A stretch of DNA of 64,000 nucleotides from Microbacterium saperdae (lineage in GTDB: Bacteria; Actinomycetota; Actinomycetes; Actinomycetales; Microbacteriaceae), in the NCBI RefSeq assembly GCF_006716345.1, contig NZ_VFOX01000001.1, forward strand, positions 2,728,001-2,792,000, read 5' to 3'. Below the pieces are notes generated by a model, which saw only the letters and a list, made by a program, of their open reading frames with translations, had not been told where the DNA came from and searched no databases. The position numbers and the translations under genes were made by a program. This document shows, piece after piece, positions 7,932-16,187 of this stretch (position 1 is the stretch's first letter; each line of letters begins with the position of its first letter).

Positions 7932-10021
7932 CTGCTGCGATCCTGCCCAGCTATGTCGGCGACGCCTGGTGGGCGCCCGCGACCGACCCCGATGCCGCCG
8001 TCGTGCGTGATGCGTCGACCGGCGAGGCCGTCGCCGCCGTCAGCACCCGCGGTCTCGACGTCGAGGCCGTGCTCCAGCACGCCCGCACCGCCGGGCAGCA
8101 GAGCCTCGGCGCCCTGACGTTCCACCAGCGCGCCGTGCTGCTCAAGCAGTTCGCGATCGAGCTCACGGCGCACAAGGAGGAGCTGTACGAGCTGTCGGCG
8201 CGCTCGGGCTCGACCCGGCGCGATTCGCTCAACGACATCGACGGCGGCATCGGCGTGCTGTTCACATACTCCTCCAAGGGCCGGCGCGAGATGCCGAACT
8301 CCCAGGTGTACCTCGACGGCGCGATCGAGCCGCTGTCGAAGGACGGCTCATTCCTCGGCCGCCACATCTATACGCGCCTGCCCGGCGCCGCGGTGCAGAT
8401 CAACGCCTTCAACTTCCCGATGTGGGGAGCGCTGGAGAAGTTCGCCCCCGCCTTCCTCGCCGGTGTGCCGTCGATCGTGAAGCCCGCGACCCCCACCGCG
8501 TACGTGGCGGAGGCCTGGGTGCGCATCCTCGTCGACTCCGGGCTGCTCCCCGCCGGTTCTCTGCAGCTGATCAGCGGCGGCGTGCAGGATCTGCTGGGCA
8601 GGGTCGGCCTCGGCGACACCGTCGGCTTCACCGGCAGCGCGACGACCGCAGCCCGGCTGCGCGCGCAGGTCGACCCCGCCGTGCGGTTCACGAGCGAGAC
8701 CGACTCGATCAACGCGTCCGTGCTCGCGCCGGATGCCGTCGCGGGCACGCCCGAGTTCGACGCCTATGTGCGCCAGCTCATGGTCGAGCTCACGACCAAG
8801 GCCGGACAGAAGTGCACCGCGATCCGCCGGGCGATCGTGCCGGCGGGGTCGCGCGACGAGCTGGTCGCCGCACTGCAGGCGAGCATCACCGCGCGCGTCG
8901 TGATCGGCGACCCGCGCGCCGAGGGCGTCACGCTCGGACCGCTGGTCTCCGTGGCACAGCGCGATGAGGTGCTGCACCAGGTCGGTGTGCTGCAGGATGC
9001 CGGCGGCACGCTGCTGATCGGCTCGACCGAGCGCCCGGAGGTCACGCGGGCCGATGGCACCGTGGGCGCCGCAGACGACGGTGCCTTCCTCTCTCCGATC
9101 GTGATCGGCTTCGACGGCGCCGCCCCCGCTGCGGCGCATGAGGTGGAGGCCTTCGGTCCCGTCACGAGCGTGCTCACGTACTCCTCGCTCGCCGAAGCGG
9201 CGGAGTTGGTCGGACGCGGCGGAGGGTCGCTCGTGACCAGCGTCGCGACGCACGATCCCCAGACGGCCGCCGAGCTGATCACCCGTATCGGCGCGTTCAA
9301 CGGCCGCGTGCTGTTCCTCGACCGCGACGATGCCCGCAGCTCGACGGGCCATGGAGCCCCGGTGCCGCACCTGGTGCACGGAGGCCCCGGCCGCGCGGGC
9401 GGCGGAGAGGAGCTGGGCGGCATCCGGGCGGTACTGCACTACATGCAGCGCACCGCGGTGCAGGGCTCCCCACGCATGCTGACCGCGATCACCGGGGTGT
9501 GGCACGCGGGTGCCGACGCCGACGCCACGGGCATGCATCCGTTCCGCAAGTCGCTGGCCGAGCTGCGCATCGGCGACCGCGTGGACTCCGCAGAGCGGGA
9601 AGTCACCCTCGCCGACATCGAGACCTTCGCGCACTTCACGGGTGACACCTTCTACGCCCACATGGACGAGGCTGCCGCGGCTGCCAACCCGTTCTTCCCC
9701 GGCCGGGTCGCGCACGGCTACCTCCTGGTGTCCTGGGCGGCAGGACTCTTCGTGGATCCGGCGCCCGGCCCCGTGCTCGCCAATTCCGGGCTCGAGAACC
9801 TGCGCTTCATCACACCGGTGTCGCCGGGAGACCGCATCCGGGTGGCGCTGACGGCGAAGCAGATCACTCCGCGCGAGACCGACGAGTACGGCGAGGTGCG
9901 GTGGGATGCCGTGATCCGCAACGAGCGCGATGAGGTGGTGGCCGAATACGACGTGCTGACCCTCGTCGCCAAGGAGCTCGCGCCCGCGGATGCCTCATCG
10001 ACGACCGGGGCGGCCGCGTGA
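7928..10021 (+). CDS. paaZ: Bifunctional oxepin-CoA hydrolase / 3-oxo-5,6-dehydrosuberyl-CoA semialdehyde dehydrogenase
   Basis: This fusion enzyme of 697 residues performs the ring-opening step of aerobic phenylacetate degradation. Residues about 1-520 are an aldehyde dehydrogenase domain: the nucleophile Cys is in KAGQKCTAIRR, with Glu in FTSETDSIN and FTGSATTAARL at the cofactor site. Residues about 535-685 are a MaoC-like R-specific hydratase domain (DTFYAHMDEAAA, RVAHGYLLVSW) that opens the oxepin ring. Length and domain order match E. coli PaaZ (681 residues). ATG overlaps the paaH stop. Having both domains intact means the reactive semialdehyde can be channelled rather than escaping to a dead-end product. 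Confidence 0.96.
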   Translation: MTAAILPSYVGDAWWAPATDPDAAVVRDASTGEAVAAVSTRGLDVEAVLQHARTAGQQSLGALTFHQRAVLLKQFAIELTAHKEELYELSARSGSTRRDSLNDIDGGIGVLFTYSSKGRREMPNSQVYLDGAIEPLSKDGSFLGRHIYTRLPGAAVQINAFNFPMWGALEKFAPAFLAGVPSIVKPATPTAYVAEAWVRILVDSGLLPAGSLQLISGGVQDLLGRVGLGDTVGFTGSATTAARLRAQVDPAVRFTSETDSINASVLAPDAVAGTPEFDAYVRQLMVELTTKAGQKCTAIRRAIVPAGSRDELVAALQASITARVVIGDPRAEGVTLGPLVSVAQRDEVLHQVGVLQDAGGTLLIGSTERPEVTRADGTVGAADDGAFLSPIVIGFDGAAPAAAHEVEAFGPVTSVLTYSSLAEAAELVGRGGGSLVTSVATHDPQTAAELITRIGAFNGRVLFLDRDDARSSTGHGAPVPHLVHGGPGRAGGGEELGGIRAVLHYMQRTAVQGSPRMLTAITGVWHAGADADATGMHPFRKSLAELRIGDRVDSAEREVTLADIETFAHFTGDTFYAHMDEAAAAANPFFPGRVAHGYLLVSWAAGLFVDPAPGPVLANSGLENLRFITPVSPGDRIRVALTAKQITPRETDEYGEVRWDAVIRNERDEVVAEYDVLTLVAKELAPADASSTTGAAA

Positions 10022-10416
10022 CCATGCGTCCGATGATGCAGCGCGACCGCGCCTCGGCGTTGCTCGGCATGACCGTCGAGAAGGACGAGCCGGGCGAAGC
10101 CGTGGTGTCGATGCAGGTACGCGATGACATGCTCAACGGCCACGCGATCACGCACGGCGGCTTCGTGTTCACTCTCGCCGACACGGCCTTCGCGATCGCC
10201 TGCAACGAAGACGAGCGGGTCACGGTCGCCGCAGGCGCCGACATCGTGTTCGTGAAGTCGACGACCGCCGGACAGCGCCTGACCGCGCACGCCCGCCGCC
10301 GCACTGTCGTCGGCCGCGCGGGGGTCTACGACATCACGGTCACGGACGACACGGGCGACGTGGTCGCCGAGGTGCGGGGCCGCTCGCTCACGACGGGGCG
10401 CCGCCCCGCGGAGTGA
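10018..10416 (+). CDS. paaI: Hydroxyphenylacetyl-CoA thioesterase
   Basis: This hotdog-fold thioesterase of 132 residues is thought to rescue the pathway by hydrolysing hydroxylated CoA esters that would trap CoA. The family motif is NGHAITHGGFVFTLADTAFA, with HGG and the catalytic Asp. The GTG at 10018 overlaps the paaZ stop; an ATG at 10024 is an alternative start two codons in. It is the last gene of the operon and is followed by a strong hairpin terminator. Confidence 0.93.
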   Translation: MTMRPMMQRDRASALLGMTVEKDEPGEAVVSMQVRDDMLNGHAITHGGFVFTLADTAFAIACNEDERVTVAAGADIVFVKSTTAGQRLTAHARRRTVVGRAGVYDITVTDDTGDVVAEVRGRSLTTGRRPAE

Positions 10417-10441
10417 TCCCGGTGCGGATCGCGCGGATGCA

Positions 10442-10479
10442 GCGAGAGGGCGGAGGGAGTGATCCCTCCGCCCTCTCGC
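10442..10479. terminator. Bidirectional terminator, 17-bp perfect stem
   Basis: The arms 10442-10458 and 10463-10479 are perfectly complementary over 17 bp around a GTGA loop. It lies between convergent paaI and the aldehyde dehydrogenase gene and should end both transcripts. Confidence 0.88.
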
Positions 10480-10490
10480 GCCTGCGCTCC

Positions 10491-11900
10491 TCAGCGCTGG
10501 ATGACCTTCGGCGCCGAGACCGCCTTCAGCCCTGCGACTCCGAACTCCTGCCCGTAGCCCGACGCCTTGATGCCGCCGAACGGCACGTGCGGGTTGATGG
10601 CGCCGTGCTGGTTGATCCACACGGTGCCGGCCTGCACCCGTCGGGCGACCGCGGTCGCGGCCTCGACATCCTGCGACCACACGGATCCGCCGAGCCCCTG
10701 CGTGGAGGCGTTGGCCCGGCGCACGGCATCGTCGACATCCGAATAGCGGATGACCGGGATGACCGGACCGAACTGCTCCTCGTCGACCAGGCGTGCCCCG
10801 TCGGAGATGTCGGCGACGACCGTGGTCTGGTAGAACAGCGGTCCGTGCTCGGGAGCCGCAGACCCACCCGCGACGATGCGTGCGCCGTTCTCCCTGGCGT
10901 CGTCGACGAGGGCGCTGACGATGTCGAACTGCTTCTCGTTCTGCAGCGGGCCCAGCACGTTGCCCTCGTCGAGGCCGTTGCCGAGCGGCATCGTGCGCGC
11001 CATCGCGGCGAGCGCCTCGACCACCTGCTCGTACTGCGAGTCATGCACATAGAGGCGCTTGAGGGCGGCGCAGGTCTGACCGGTGTTGATGAAGATGCCC
11101 CAGAACAGGTTCTCGGCGATCGCCTCGATGTCGGTACCGGGCAGGATGATCCCCGCGTCGTTGCCACCGAGTTCGAGAGTGAGCCGCGCGAGGCTCCCGG
11201 CAGAGGCCTCGACGATGCGACGACCGGTGGCCGTCGAGCCGGTGAACATGATCTTGTCGAGATCGGGGTGAGCCGCGATGGCTGCACCGACCTCGCGGTC
11301 GCCCGAGATCACCGTGAGCACCCCGTCCGGCAGGTGCCGGTTGTAGATCTCGGCGAGCGCGAGCACCGACAGCGGCGTGTACTCGCTCGGCTTCACGACC
11401 ACGGTGTTGCCCATCCGCAGCGAGGGCGCGATCTGCCAGACGGTGATCATCATGGGCCAGTTCCACGGACCGATCGCGCCGACCACACCCAGGGGGTCGT
11501 AGTGCACCTCGGCACGCGACTCCCCGGCCTCGAACACGACCTCCGGCTCGATCGGGGTGTCGGCGGCCGTGCGGGTCCACAGCGCGCACGCGCCCACCTC
11601 GAAGCGGGCGTTGGGTCCGTTCAGCGGCTTGCCCTGCTCGCGGGACAGCAGCACCGCGAGCTCTTCGCTGTTCGCCTCGATGTCATCCGCGATGGCGTTC
11701 AGGATGCGGCTGCGCTCTGCGTGACCGAGCGCAGCCCACGCCGGTTGTGCCGCACGCGCGGCCGCGACCGCGTCGTCCAGATCGGCGACCGTGTGGATCG
11801 GCGCGTAGCCGATGGTCTCTCTTGTGGCGGCATCCGGGATCGCGCGGCCCACACTCTCGGGCACGCCGACGGCTTCCAGGATCGTCGTTGTCGTGGTCAC
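10491..11900 (-). CDS. NAD(P)-dependent aldehyde dehydrogenase
   Basis: This aldehyde dehydrogenase of 469 residues has the Cys nucleophile in NTGQTCAALKR, the catalytic Glu in TLELGGNDAG and the cofactor loop FTGSTATGRR. The start is GTG at 11900, after GAGGAGG. The ORF faces paaI and is divergent from paaK, whose product activates phenylacetate. An attractive but unproven role is oxidation of phenylacetaldehyde (or another arylaldehyde) to phenylacetate, feeding the pathway. Other short aliphatic or amino-aldehyde substrates cannot be excluded, as this subfamily is broad. Confidence 0.85.
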   Translation of the reverse strand: MTTTTTILEAVGVPESVGRAIPDAATRETIGYAPIHTVADLDDAVAAARAAQPAWAALGHAERSRILNAIADDIEANSEELAVLLSREQGKPLNGPNARFEVGACALWTRTAADTPIEPEVVFEAGESRAEVHYDPLGVVGAIGPWNWPMMITVWQIAPSLRMGNTVVVKPSEYTPLSVLALAEIYNRHLPDGVLTVISGDREVGAAIAAHPDLDKIMFTGSTATGRRIVEASAGSLARLTLELGGNDAGIILPGTDIEAIAENLFWGIFINTGQTCAALKRLYVHDSQYEQVVEALAAMARTMPLGNGLDEGNVLGPLQNEKQFDIVSALVDDARENGARIVAGGSAAPEHGPLFYQTTVVADISDGARLVDEEQFGPVIPVIRYSDVDDAVRRANASTQGLGGSVWSQDVEAATAVARRVQAGTVWINQHGAINPHVPFGGIKASGYGQEFGVAGLKAVSAPKVIQR

Positions 11901-11918
11901 AGCATCCTCCTCATTCCG

Positions 11919-11934
11919 CGGACCGCTCTGTCCG
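11919..11934. promoter_or_regulatory. Inverted repeat CGGAC-N6-GTCCG in aldH-paaK divergent region
   Basis: A 5-bp perfect inverted repeat with a 6-nt gap lies 19 bp upstream of the aldehyde dehydrogenase start. Position suggests an operator for that gene. It does not match the PaaR-type element seen before paaJ and paaA. The remaining intergenic sequence to 12125 holds no other clear signal. Confidence 0.3.
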
Positions 11935-12125
11935 GTTGTTCGGAGCCTAGGAGCGCCTCTGCCGACGAGTACAGAGCACGGACGTGGAGATCAGGCCATC
12001 GTGCGCGTGGTGCACAGGCATGTACGCACGCCGCGAACCGAGGCCGCTGAGGGATTGATGAGATGACGATGAACGGTCCTGTGCCCGCACCGCCGCGGGC
12101 CGGGAGAAGTGATGAAGGAGTCACG

Positions 12126-13424
12126 ATGACGACGATCGAACTGCTGACCGGTGCGGGAGATTCCGTGCTGCACTCGCGTCCGGAACTCGAGGAGCTCCAG
12201 CTGCGCCGACTGCAGTGGACCGTGCGCCATGCATACGAGAACGTGCCCCACTACCACCGCCGCTTCACGGAGCACGGCGTCACTCCCGACGACATCCGCA
12301 CGCTCGCCGACATCCGCCGCCTGCCCTTCACCACCAAGGCCGACCTGCGCGAGACGTATCCGTTTGGCATGGTCGCTGTGCCGATGGGCGATGTGCGGCG
12401 CGTGCACGCGTCGTCGGGAACCACCGGGCGACCGACCGTGGTCGCCTACACGCAGGGCGACCTCGATCGCTGGGCCGATCTCGTCGCCCGCTCGCTCCAC
12501 GCCGCCGGCATCCGTCCCGGCATGCGCGTGCACAACGCCTACGGCTACGGCCTCTTCACGGGAGGTCTCGGCGCGCACGCCGGCATCGAGCGGCTCGGGG
12601 CGACCGTGATCCCGATGTCGGGCGGGCAGACCGCGCGCCAGGTGCAGATGATCCACGACTTCGAGCCGGACGCGATCCTGTGCACCCCGAGCTATCTGCT
12701 CACGATCGCCGATGCGCTGGAGGAGGCAGGCATCGATCCGCGAGCGACCTCGCTGCGCATCGCGGTCCTCGGCGCGGAGCCCTGGACCAACGAGATGCGC
12801 CGCGAGATCGAGCGCAGGCTGAACCTCGACGCGGTCGACATCTACGGGCTCAGCGAAGTGATGGGGCCGGGTGTCGCGAGCGAGAGCGTGCTCACCAAGG
12901 ACGGCCCGCACGTGTGGGAGGACCACTTCCTCCCCGAGACGATCGACGCGGAGTCGGGCGATCCGGTGGCCGACGGCGAACTCGGGGAGCTCGTCTTCAC
13001 CTCGCTCACGAAGGAGGCGTTCCCGGTCATCCGCTACCGCACGCGCGACCTCACCCGCCTGCTCCCCGGCACCACGTTCCCGGCTGCGCGACGGATCGAG
13101 AAGATCACGGGACGCAACGACGACATGATCATCCTCCGCGGGGTGAACCTGTTCCCGACGCAGATCGAGGAGCTCGTGATGGGCATCGAGACCCTGACGC
13201 CGCACTTCGTTCTCGAGCTGCGGCGCGAGAGCCGGATGGACTCGATGACCGTGCGCATCGAACGGCATCCGCAGCTCGAACGCTCCGTGTGCGAGGCCGC
13301 GGCCGCCGTGCTGCAGCAGCGCATCAAGGTGCACATCGGCACGACCGTGGACGTGCACCTGGAAGAACCGGGAACCCTGCCGCGCAGCGAGGGCAAGTAC
13401 AAGCGCGTCTACGACCTGCGCTGA
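12126..13424 (+). CDS. paaK: Phenylacetate-CoA ligase
   Basis: This AMP-forming ligase of 432 residues activates phenylacetate to phenylacetyl-CoA, the entry reaction of the pathway. The ATP-binding loop is ASSGTTGRPTVVAYT (about residue 95). YGLSEVMGPG and YRTRDLTRLLPG are adenylate-forming hallmarks, and the PaaK-type C-terminal domain runs from GRNDDMIILRG to the end. ATG at 12126 follows AAGGAG and gives the family length; an in-frame ATG 63 nt upstream lacks such a site. It is transcribed alone, 14 bp before a convergent helicase gene. No clear PaaR-type element is seen upstream. Confidence 0.95.
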   Translation: MTTIELLTGAGDSVLHSRPELEELQLRRLQWTVRHAYENVPHYHRRFTEHGVTPDDIRTLADIRRLPFTTKADLRETYPFGMVAVPMGDVRRVHASSGTTGRPTVVAYTQGDLDRWADLVARSLHAAGIRPGMRVHNAYGYGLFTGGLGAHAGIERLGATVIPMSGGQTARQVQMIHDFEPDAILCTPSYLLTIADALEEAGIDPRATSLRIAVLGAEPWTNEMRREIERRLNLDAVDIYGLSEVMGPGVASESVLTKDGPHVWEDHFLPETIDAESGDPVADGELGELVFTSLTKEAFPVIRYRTRDLTRLLPGTTFPAARRIEKITGRNDDMIILRGVNLFPTQIEELVMGIETLTPHFVLELRRESRMDSMTVRIERHPQLERSVCEAAAAVLQQRIKVHIGTTVDVHLEEPGTLPRSEGKYKRVYDLR

Positions 13425-13438
13425 GGTTCCGGAGTACC

Positions 13439-15577
13439 TCAGCCGCGCAGAGCGAGCGTGAACGGCAGCACCTCGCTCGCACCGGCGCGACGGAGCGTGC
13501 GCGCGGCGATCGTCATGGTCCACCGGCTGTCGACCAGGTCATCGATGAGCAGCACGGGCCCCGCAGGAACCTCGAGATGCTCGGCGCTCAGTCGATCCCA
13601 GAGCCCGGCGAGCCGGAACACGCTGTTGCCACCGGGCTGCCCGCTCGGGCCGCCGCCGATGGGTGCGAGAGCACCGAGGTACGGCAGCCGCCCGACCTCG
13701 GCGAGTCCGCGGGCGAGGGAGTCGACGAGCTGAGGATGCGACCGGGATGGCATCGCGACCACCGCGACCGGGCGCTGATCCCAGGTCCACCCGGCGAGCA
13801 CGCGGACGCAGGCGGCGAGAAGCTGCGGCGGCACCGGGGCATCCGGCGCGCCCGCCGCGAAGATATCCCGCAGCACCCCTCCCCACCCCAGGTCCGTGAG
13901 GCGGGCGAGCGCCCTGCCCTCCCCCGCCTGCTCGTCCGGCGCGATGCGGCCCCGCACCGGCACCTCGAGCCGATCGGCGCCTGTCGGCCAGGCGCGACGC
14001 GGCTCGATCGGCACACCGACCCTGTCGAGCGACTCCGACGCCTGGGTCGTCGCCGCCGCACCGATCTCGCGCGGGAACCAGCCGCCGGCGCAGTTGTCGC
14101 AGCGACCGCACGGCGCCGCGGTGTCGTCATCGAGAGAGCGCTGCAGGAACTCCATCCGGCACCCCTCGGTCTGTTCGTAGTCGAGCATGTGCTGCTGCTC
14201 GGCGACGCGCTCGGCCGCGATGCGCTCGTACCGCTCGGCGTCGTAGACCCAGGGCTCGCCCGTGGCGACCCACCCGCCCTGCACCCGTCGCACCGCGCCG
14301 TCGACATCGAGCACCTTCAGCAGCAGCTCGAGCGGCGTCCGACGGATGTCGACCATCGCCTCGAGCGCCGGGGTCGAGACGGAGGTGTCGCCGAGGGCCG
14401 AGATCACTCGCTCCGCGCGGTCCCGGTCGGGCATCGACGCGGTCGCGAAGTAGTGCCAGATGTCGCGGTCCTCCACTCCGGGGAGCAGCAACACATCGGC
14501 GCTCTCGCTGGCACGACCGGCGCGGCCGACCTGCTGGTAGTACGCGACCGGTGACGACGGAGCACCCAGGTGCAGCACGAAACCGAGATCCGGCTTGTCG
14601 AAGCCCATCCCCAGCGCGCTGGTCGCGACGAGCGCCTTGACCTCGTTGCGCTTCAGCATCCCCTCGGACTCGGCGCGCTCATCGGTGTCGGTCTGGCCCG
14701 TGTAGGCACGGACGTCGTGACCGTGCTCACGCAGCAGCCGGGCGGTGTCGACCGCGGCGGCGACGGTGAGCGTGTAGATGATGCCGGAACCAGGCAGATC
14801 GCCGAGGTGACTGAGCAGCCAGGCCAGCCGGCTCGCCGAGTCGCGCAGCCGCAGCACACCGAGGCGCAACGAGGTGCGGGCGAGCGGACCACGGATCGTG
14901 AGCACGTCCACCGCTCCCGCCTCGCCGGTGCTCTGCAGGCTCCCCAACTGCTCGGCGACGTCGGCCACGACCCGACTGTTCGCCGTGGCCGTGGTCGCGA
15001 GCACCGGAACGTCGGCCGGCATCTGCGCGATCAGGTCGCGCAGCCGTCGGTAGTCGGGGCGGAAGTCGTGCCCCCAGTCGCTGATGCAGTGGGCCTCGTC
15101 GACGACCAGCATGCCGATGCGGCGGACCAGTGCCGGCAGCTGCTCCTCGCGGAAGGACGGATTGTTCAGACGCTCGGGCGAGACCAGCAGCACGTCGACC
15201 TCATCGCGATCGAGGCGCGCCAGCACATCGCTCCACTCATGGGCGTTCGTGGAGTTGATCGCGACCGCCCGCACGCCGGCCCGTTCGGCCGCGGAGATCT
15301 GGTCGCGCATGAGCGCCAGCAGCGGCGAAACGAGCACGGTCGGCCCCGCCCCCTGTCGCCGCAGCAGCAGAGTGGCGACGAAGTACACCGCCGACTTGCC
15401 CCATCCGGTGCGTTGCACGACGAGCGCTCGGCGCCTGCCGGCGACCAGGGCCTCGATCGCCTCGTACTGCCCGTCGTGGAAGTCGGCATCGGGACGGCCG
15501 ACGAGTTCGCGCAGCGCGGCGAGCGCGGCCTCGCGGGTATCGGCCTCGCGGGTGTCGGACGGAGCAGTGGAGACCAT
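13439..15577 (-). CDS. RecQ-family DNA helicase with C-terminal phosphoribosyltransferase-like domain
   Basis: This superfamily 2 helicase has 712 residues. Motif I is RTGWGKSAV, motif II is DEAHCISDWGHDFRPDY, motif VI region is QQVGRAGRA, and the RecQ zinc cluster is present (CRMEFLQ and CGRCDNC). After about residue 490 the sequence departs from classical RecQ. It ends in a ComF/PRTase-like segment, VLLIDDLVDSRWTMTIAART, where the PRPP-loop Gly/Thr pattern is degenerate, so catalysis is doubtful. No HRDC domain is seen. ATG at 15577 is chosen; an in-frame start at 15664 would translate an 18-bp repeat into a low-complexity tail. The gene lies between paaK and the paaA operon with no metabolic link. 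Confidence 0.88.
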   Translation of the reverse strand: MVSTAPSDTREADTREAALAALRELVGRPDADFHDGQYEAIEALVAGRRRALVVQRTGWGKSAVYFVATLLLRRQGAGPTVLVSPLLALMRDQISAAERAGVRAVAINSTNAHEWSDVLARLDRDEVDVLLVSPERLNNPSFREEQLPALVRRIGMLVVDEAHCISDWGHDFRPDYRRLRDLIAQMPADVPVLATTATANSRVVADVAEQLGSLQSTGEAGAVDVLTIRGPLARTSLRLGVLRLRDSASRLAWLLSHLGDLPGSGIIYTLTVAAAVDTARLLREHGHDVRAYTGQTDTDERAESEGMLKRNEVKALVATSALGMGFDKPDLGFVLHLGAPSSPVAYYQQVGRAGRASESADVLLLPGVEDRDIWHYFATASMPDRDRAERVISALGDTSVSTPALEAMVDIRRTPLELLLKVLDVDGAVRRVQGGWVATGEPWVYDAERYERIAAERVAEQQHMLDYEQTEGCRMEFLQRSLDDDTAAPCGRCDNCAGGWFPREIGAAATTQASESLDRVGVPIEPRRAWPTGADRLEVPVRGRIAPDEQAGEGRALARLTDLGWGGVLRDIFAAGAPDAPVPPQLLAACVRVLAGWTWDQRPVAVVAMPSRSHPQLVDSLARGLAEVGRLPYLGALAPIGGGPSGQPGGNSVFRLAGLWDRLSAEHLEVPAGPVLLIDDLVDSRWTMTIAARTLRRAGASEVLPFTLALRG

Positions 15578-15587
15578 GACCCCACTC

Positions 15588-15659
15588 TGCCTCACTCCAC
15601 CGACATGCCTCACTCCACCGACATGCCTCACTCCCCCGACATGCCTCATCCCGCCGACA
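15588..15659. repeat. Four tandem 18-bp units upstream of the helicase gene
   Basis: Four contiguous units begin at 15588, 15606, 15624 and 15642. The consensus is TGCCTCACTCCACCGACA; units 1 and 2 are identical, and units 3 and 4 have 1 and 3 changes. The array ends 28 bp before the GTG of the next gene and starts 10 bp upstream of the helicase ATG, so it fills their shared promoter region. Confidence 0.9.
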
Positions 15660-15687
15660 CGCACCCGCGGTCGTCTAGCGTGGAGGT

Positions 15688-16107
15688 GTGATCACCCGAG
15701 AACTCGCCGTCGCCCTGCGTGATGCGGGTCTCGTGTGGCATCCGGCCGACGGCGATCGATTCCAGCTCGACCTGCCGGAAGAGATCGAGCTCGAAGCCGA
15801 GGCTGACGTCTTCACGGTCAGCGCGATGACGATCGAGGCGCGTCAGACGCCGAGCGGCACCGACCTGGCGTTCAACGGCACCACCGAGTGGGCGCTCGAT
15901 GCGGTCACCCTTGCGGATGCCGTCTGGCTGCCGCGAGAAGACCAGCTTCGCGATCTCCTGCGCGGCACCTTCCGCCGCCTGGTCCGCGTGACGGACGCAT
16001 TCCTGGTCGAGATCGAGCTCGCGGGCGAGACTCTCCGGTTCGAGCATCCCGACCCCTCTGAGGCGTACGGCAGGGCCCTGCTCGAGCTGGTCTCCCGCTC
16101 CCGCTGA
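15688..16107 (+). CDS. Conserved hypothetical protein
   Basis: This acidic, soluble protein of 139 residues starts at GTG 15688, with GGAGG just upstream. No signal peptide, membrane segment or catalytic motif was recognised. The sequence alternates charged and hydrophobic residues ([17 protein letters not shown]), consistent with a small beta-rich domain. Similar short actinobacterial proteins are often labelled CpaE-like without real support. It precedes paaA by 80 bp but has its own start, so a phenylacetate role is not implied. Coding is supported by codon pattern and frame length. Confidence 0.6.
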   Translation: MITRELAVALRDAGLVWHPADGDRFQLDLPEEIELEAEADVFTVSAMTIEARQTPSGTDLAFNGTTEWALDAVTLADAVWLPREDQLRDLLRGTFRRLVRVTDAFLVEIELAGETLRFEHPDPSEAYGRALLELVSRSR

Positions 16108-16117
16108 CCGCCCCGTC

Positions 16118-16170
16118 TTGCGTGTCGCGCATCGTCATGTCAGAATTACCCAACGACCGGTCAGTAAAGA
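16118..16170 (+). promoter_or_regulatory. Promoter and putative PaaR operator of paaABCDE-paaG
   Basis: TTGCGT (16118-16123), a 17-nt spacer and CAGAAT (16141-16146) form a promoter. The element AACGACCGGTCAGTAAAGA (16152-16170) matches 16 of 19 positions of the paaJ site, at the same 34-nt distance from the -35. Here the left half (TTACCC) is also partly conserved, giving an imperfect palindrome around the CG centre from 16144 to 16165. Repression released by phenylacetyl-CoA is the expected mechanism. Confidence 0.75.
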
Positions 16171-16187
16171 TCGGAGACGAGGAATCG

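Noticed and set aside
12054..12090. A CGGTC-containing sequence upstream of paaK that resembles half of the PaaR-type element
   Set aside because: Only the CGGTC core fits; spacing and flanking bases differ from the two good sites and no promoter is placed correctly around it.
12215..14554. A 779-codon open frame on the plus strand
   Set aside because: It is a shadow of paaK and the helicase gene: Arg/His/Pro-rich with no family resemblance, as expected in a high-GC genome.
15588..15659. Short tandem repeats considered as a CRISPR array
   Set aside because: The units are contiguous 18-mers with no spacers and no cas genes are nearby.
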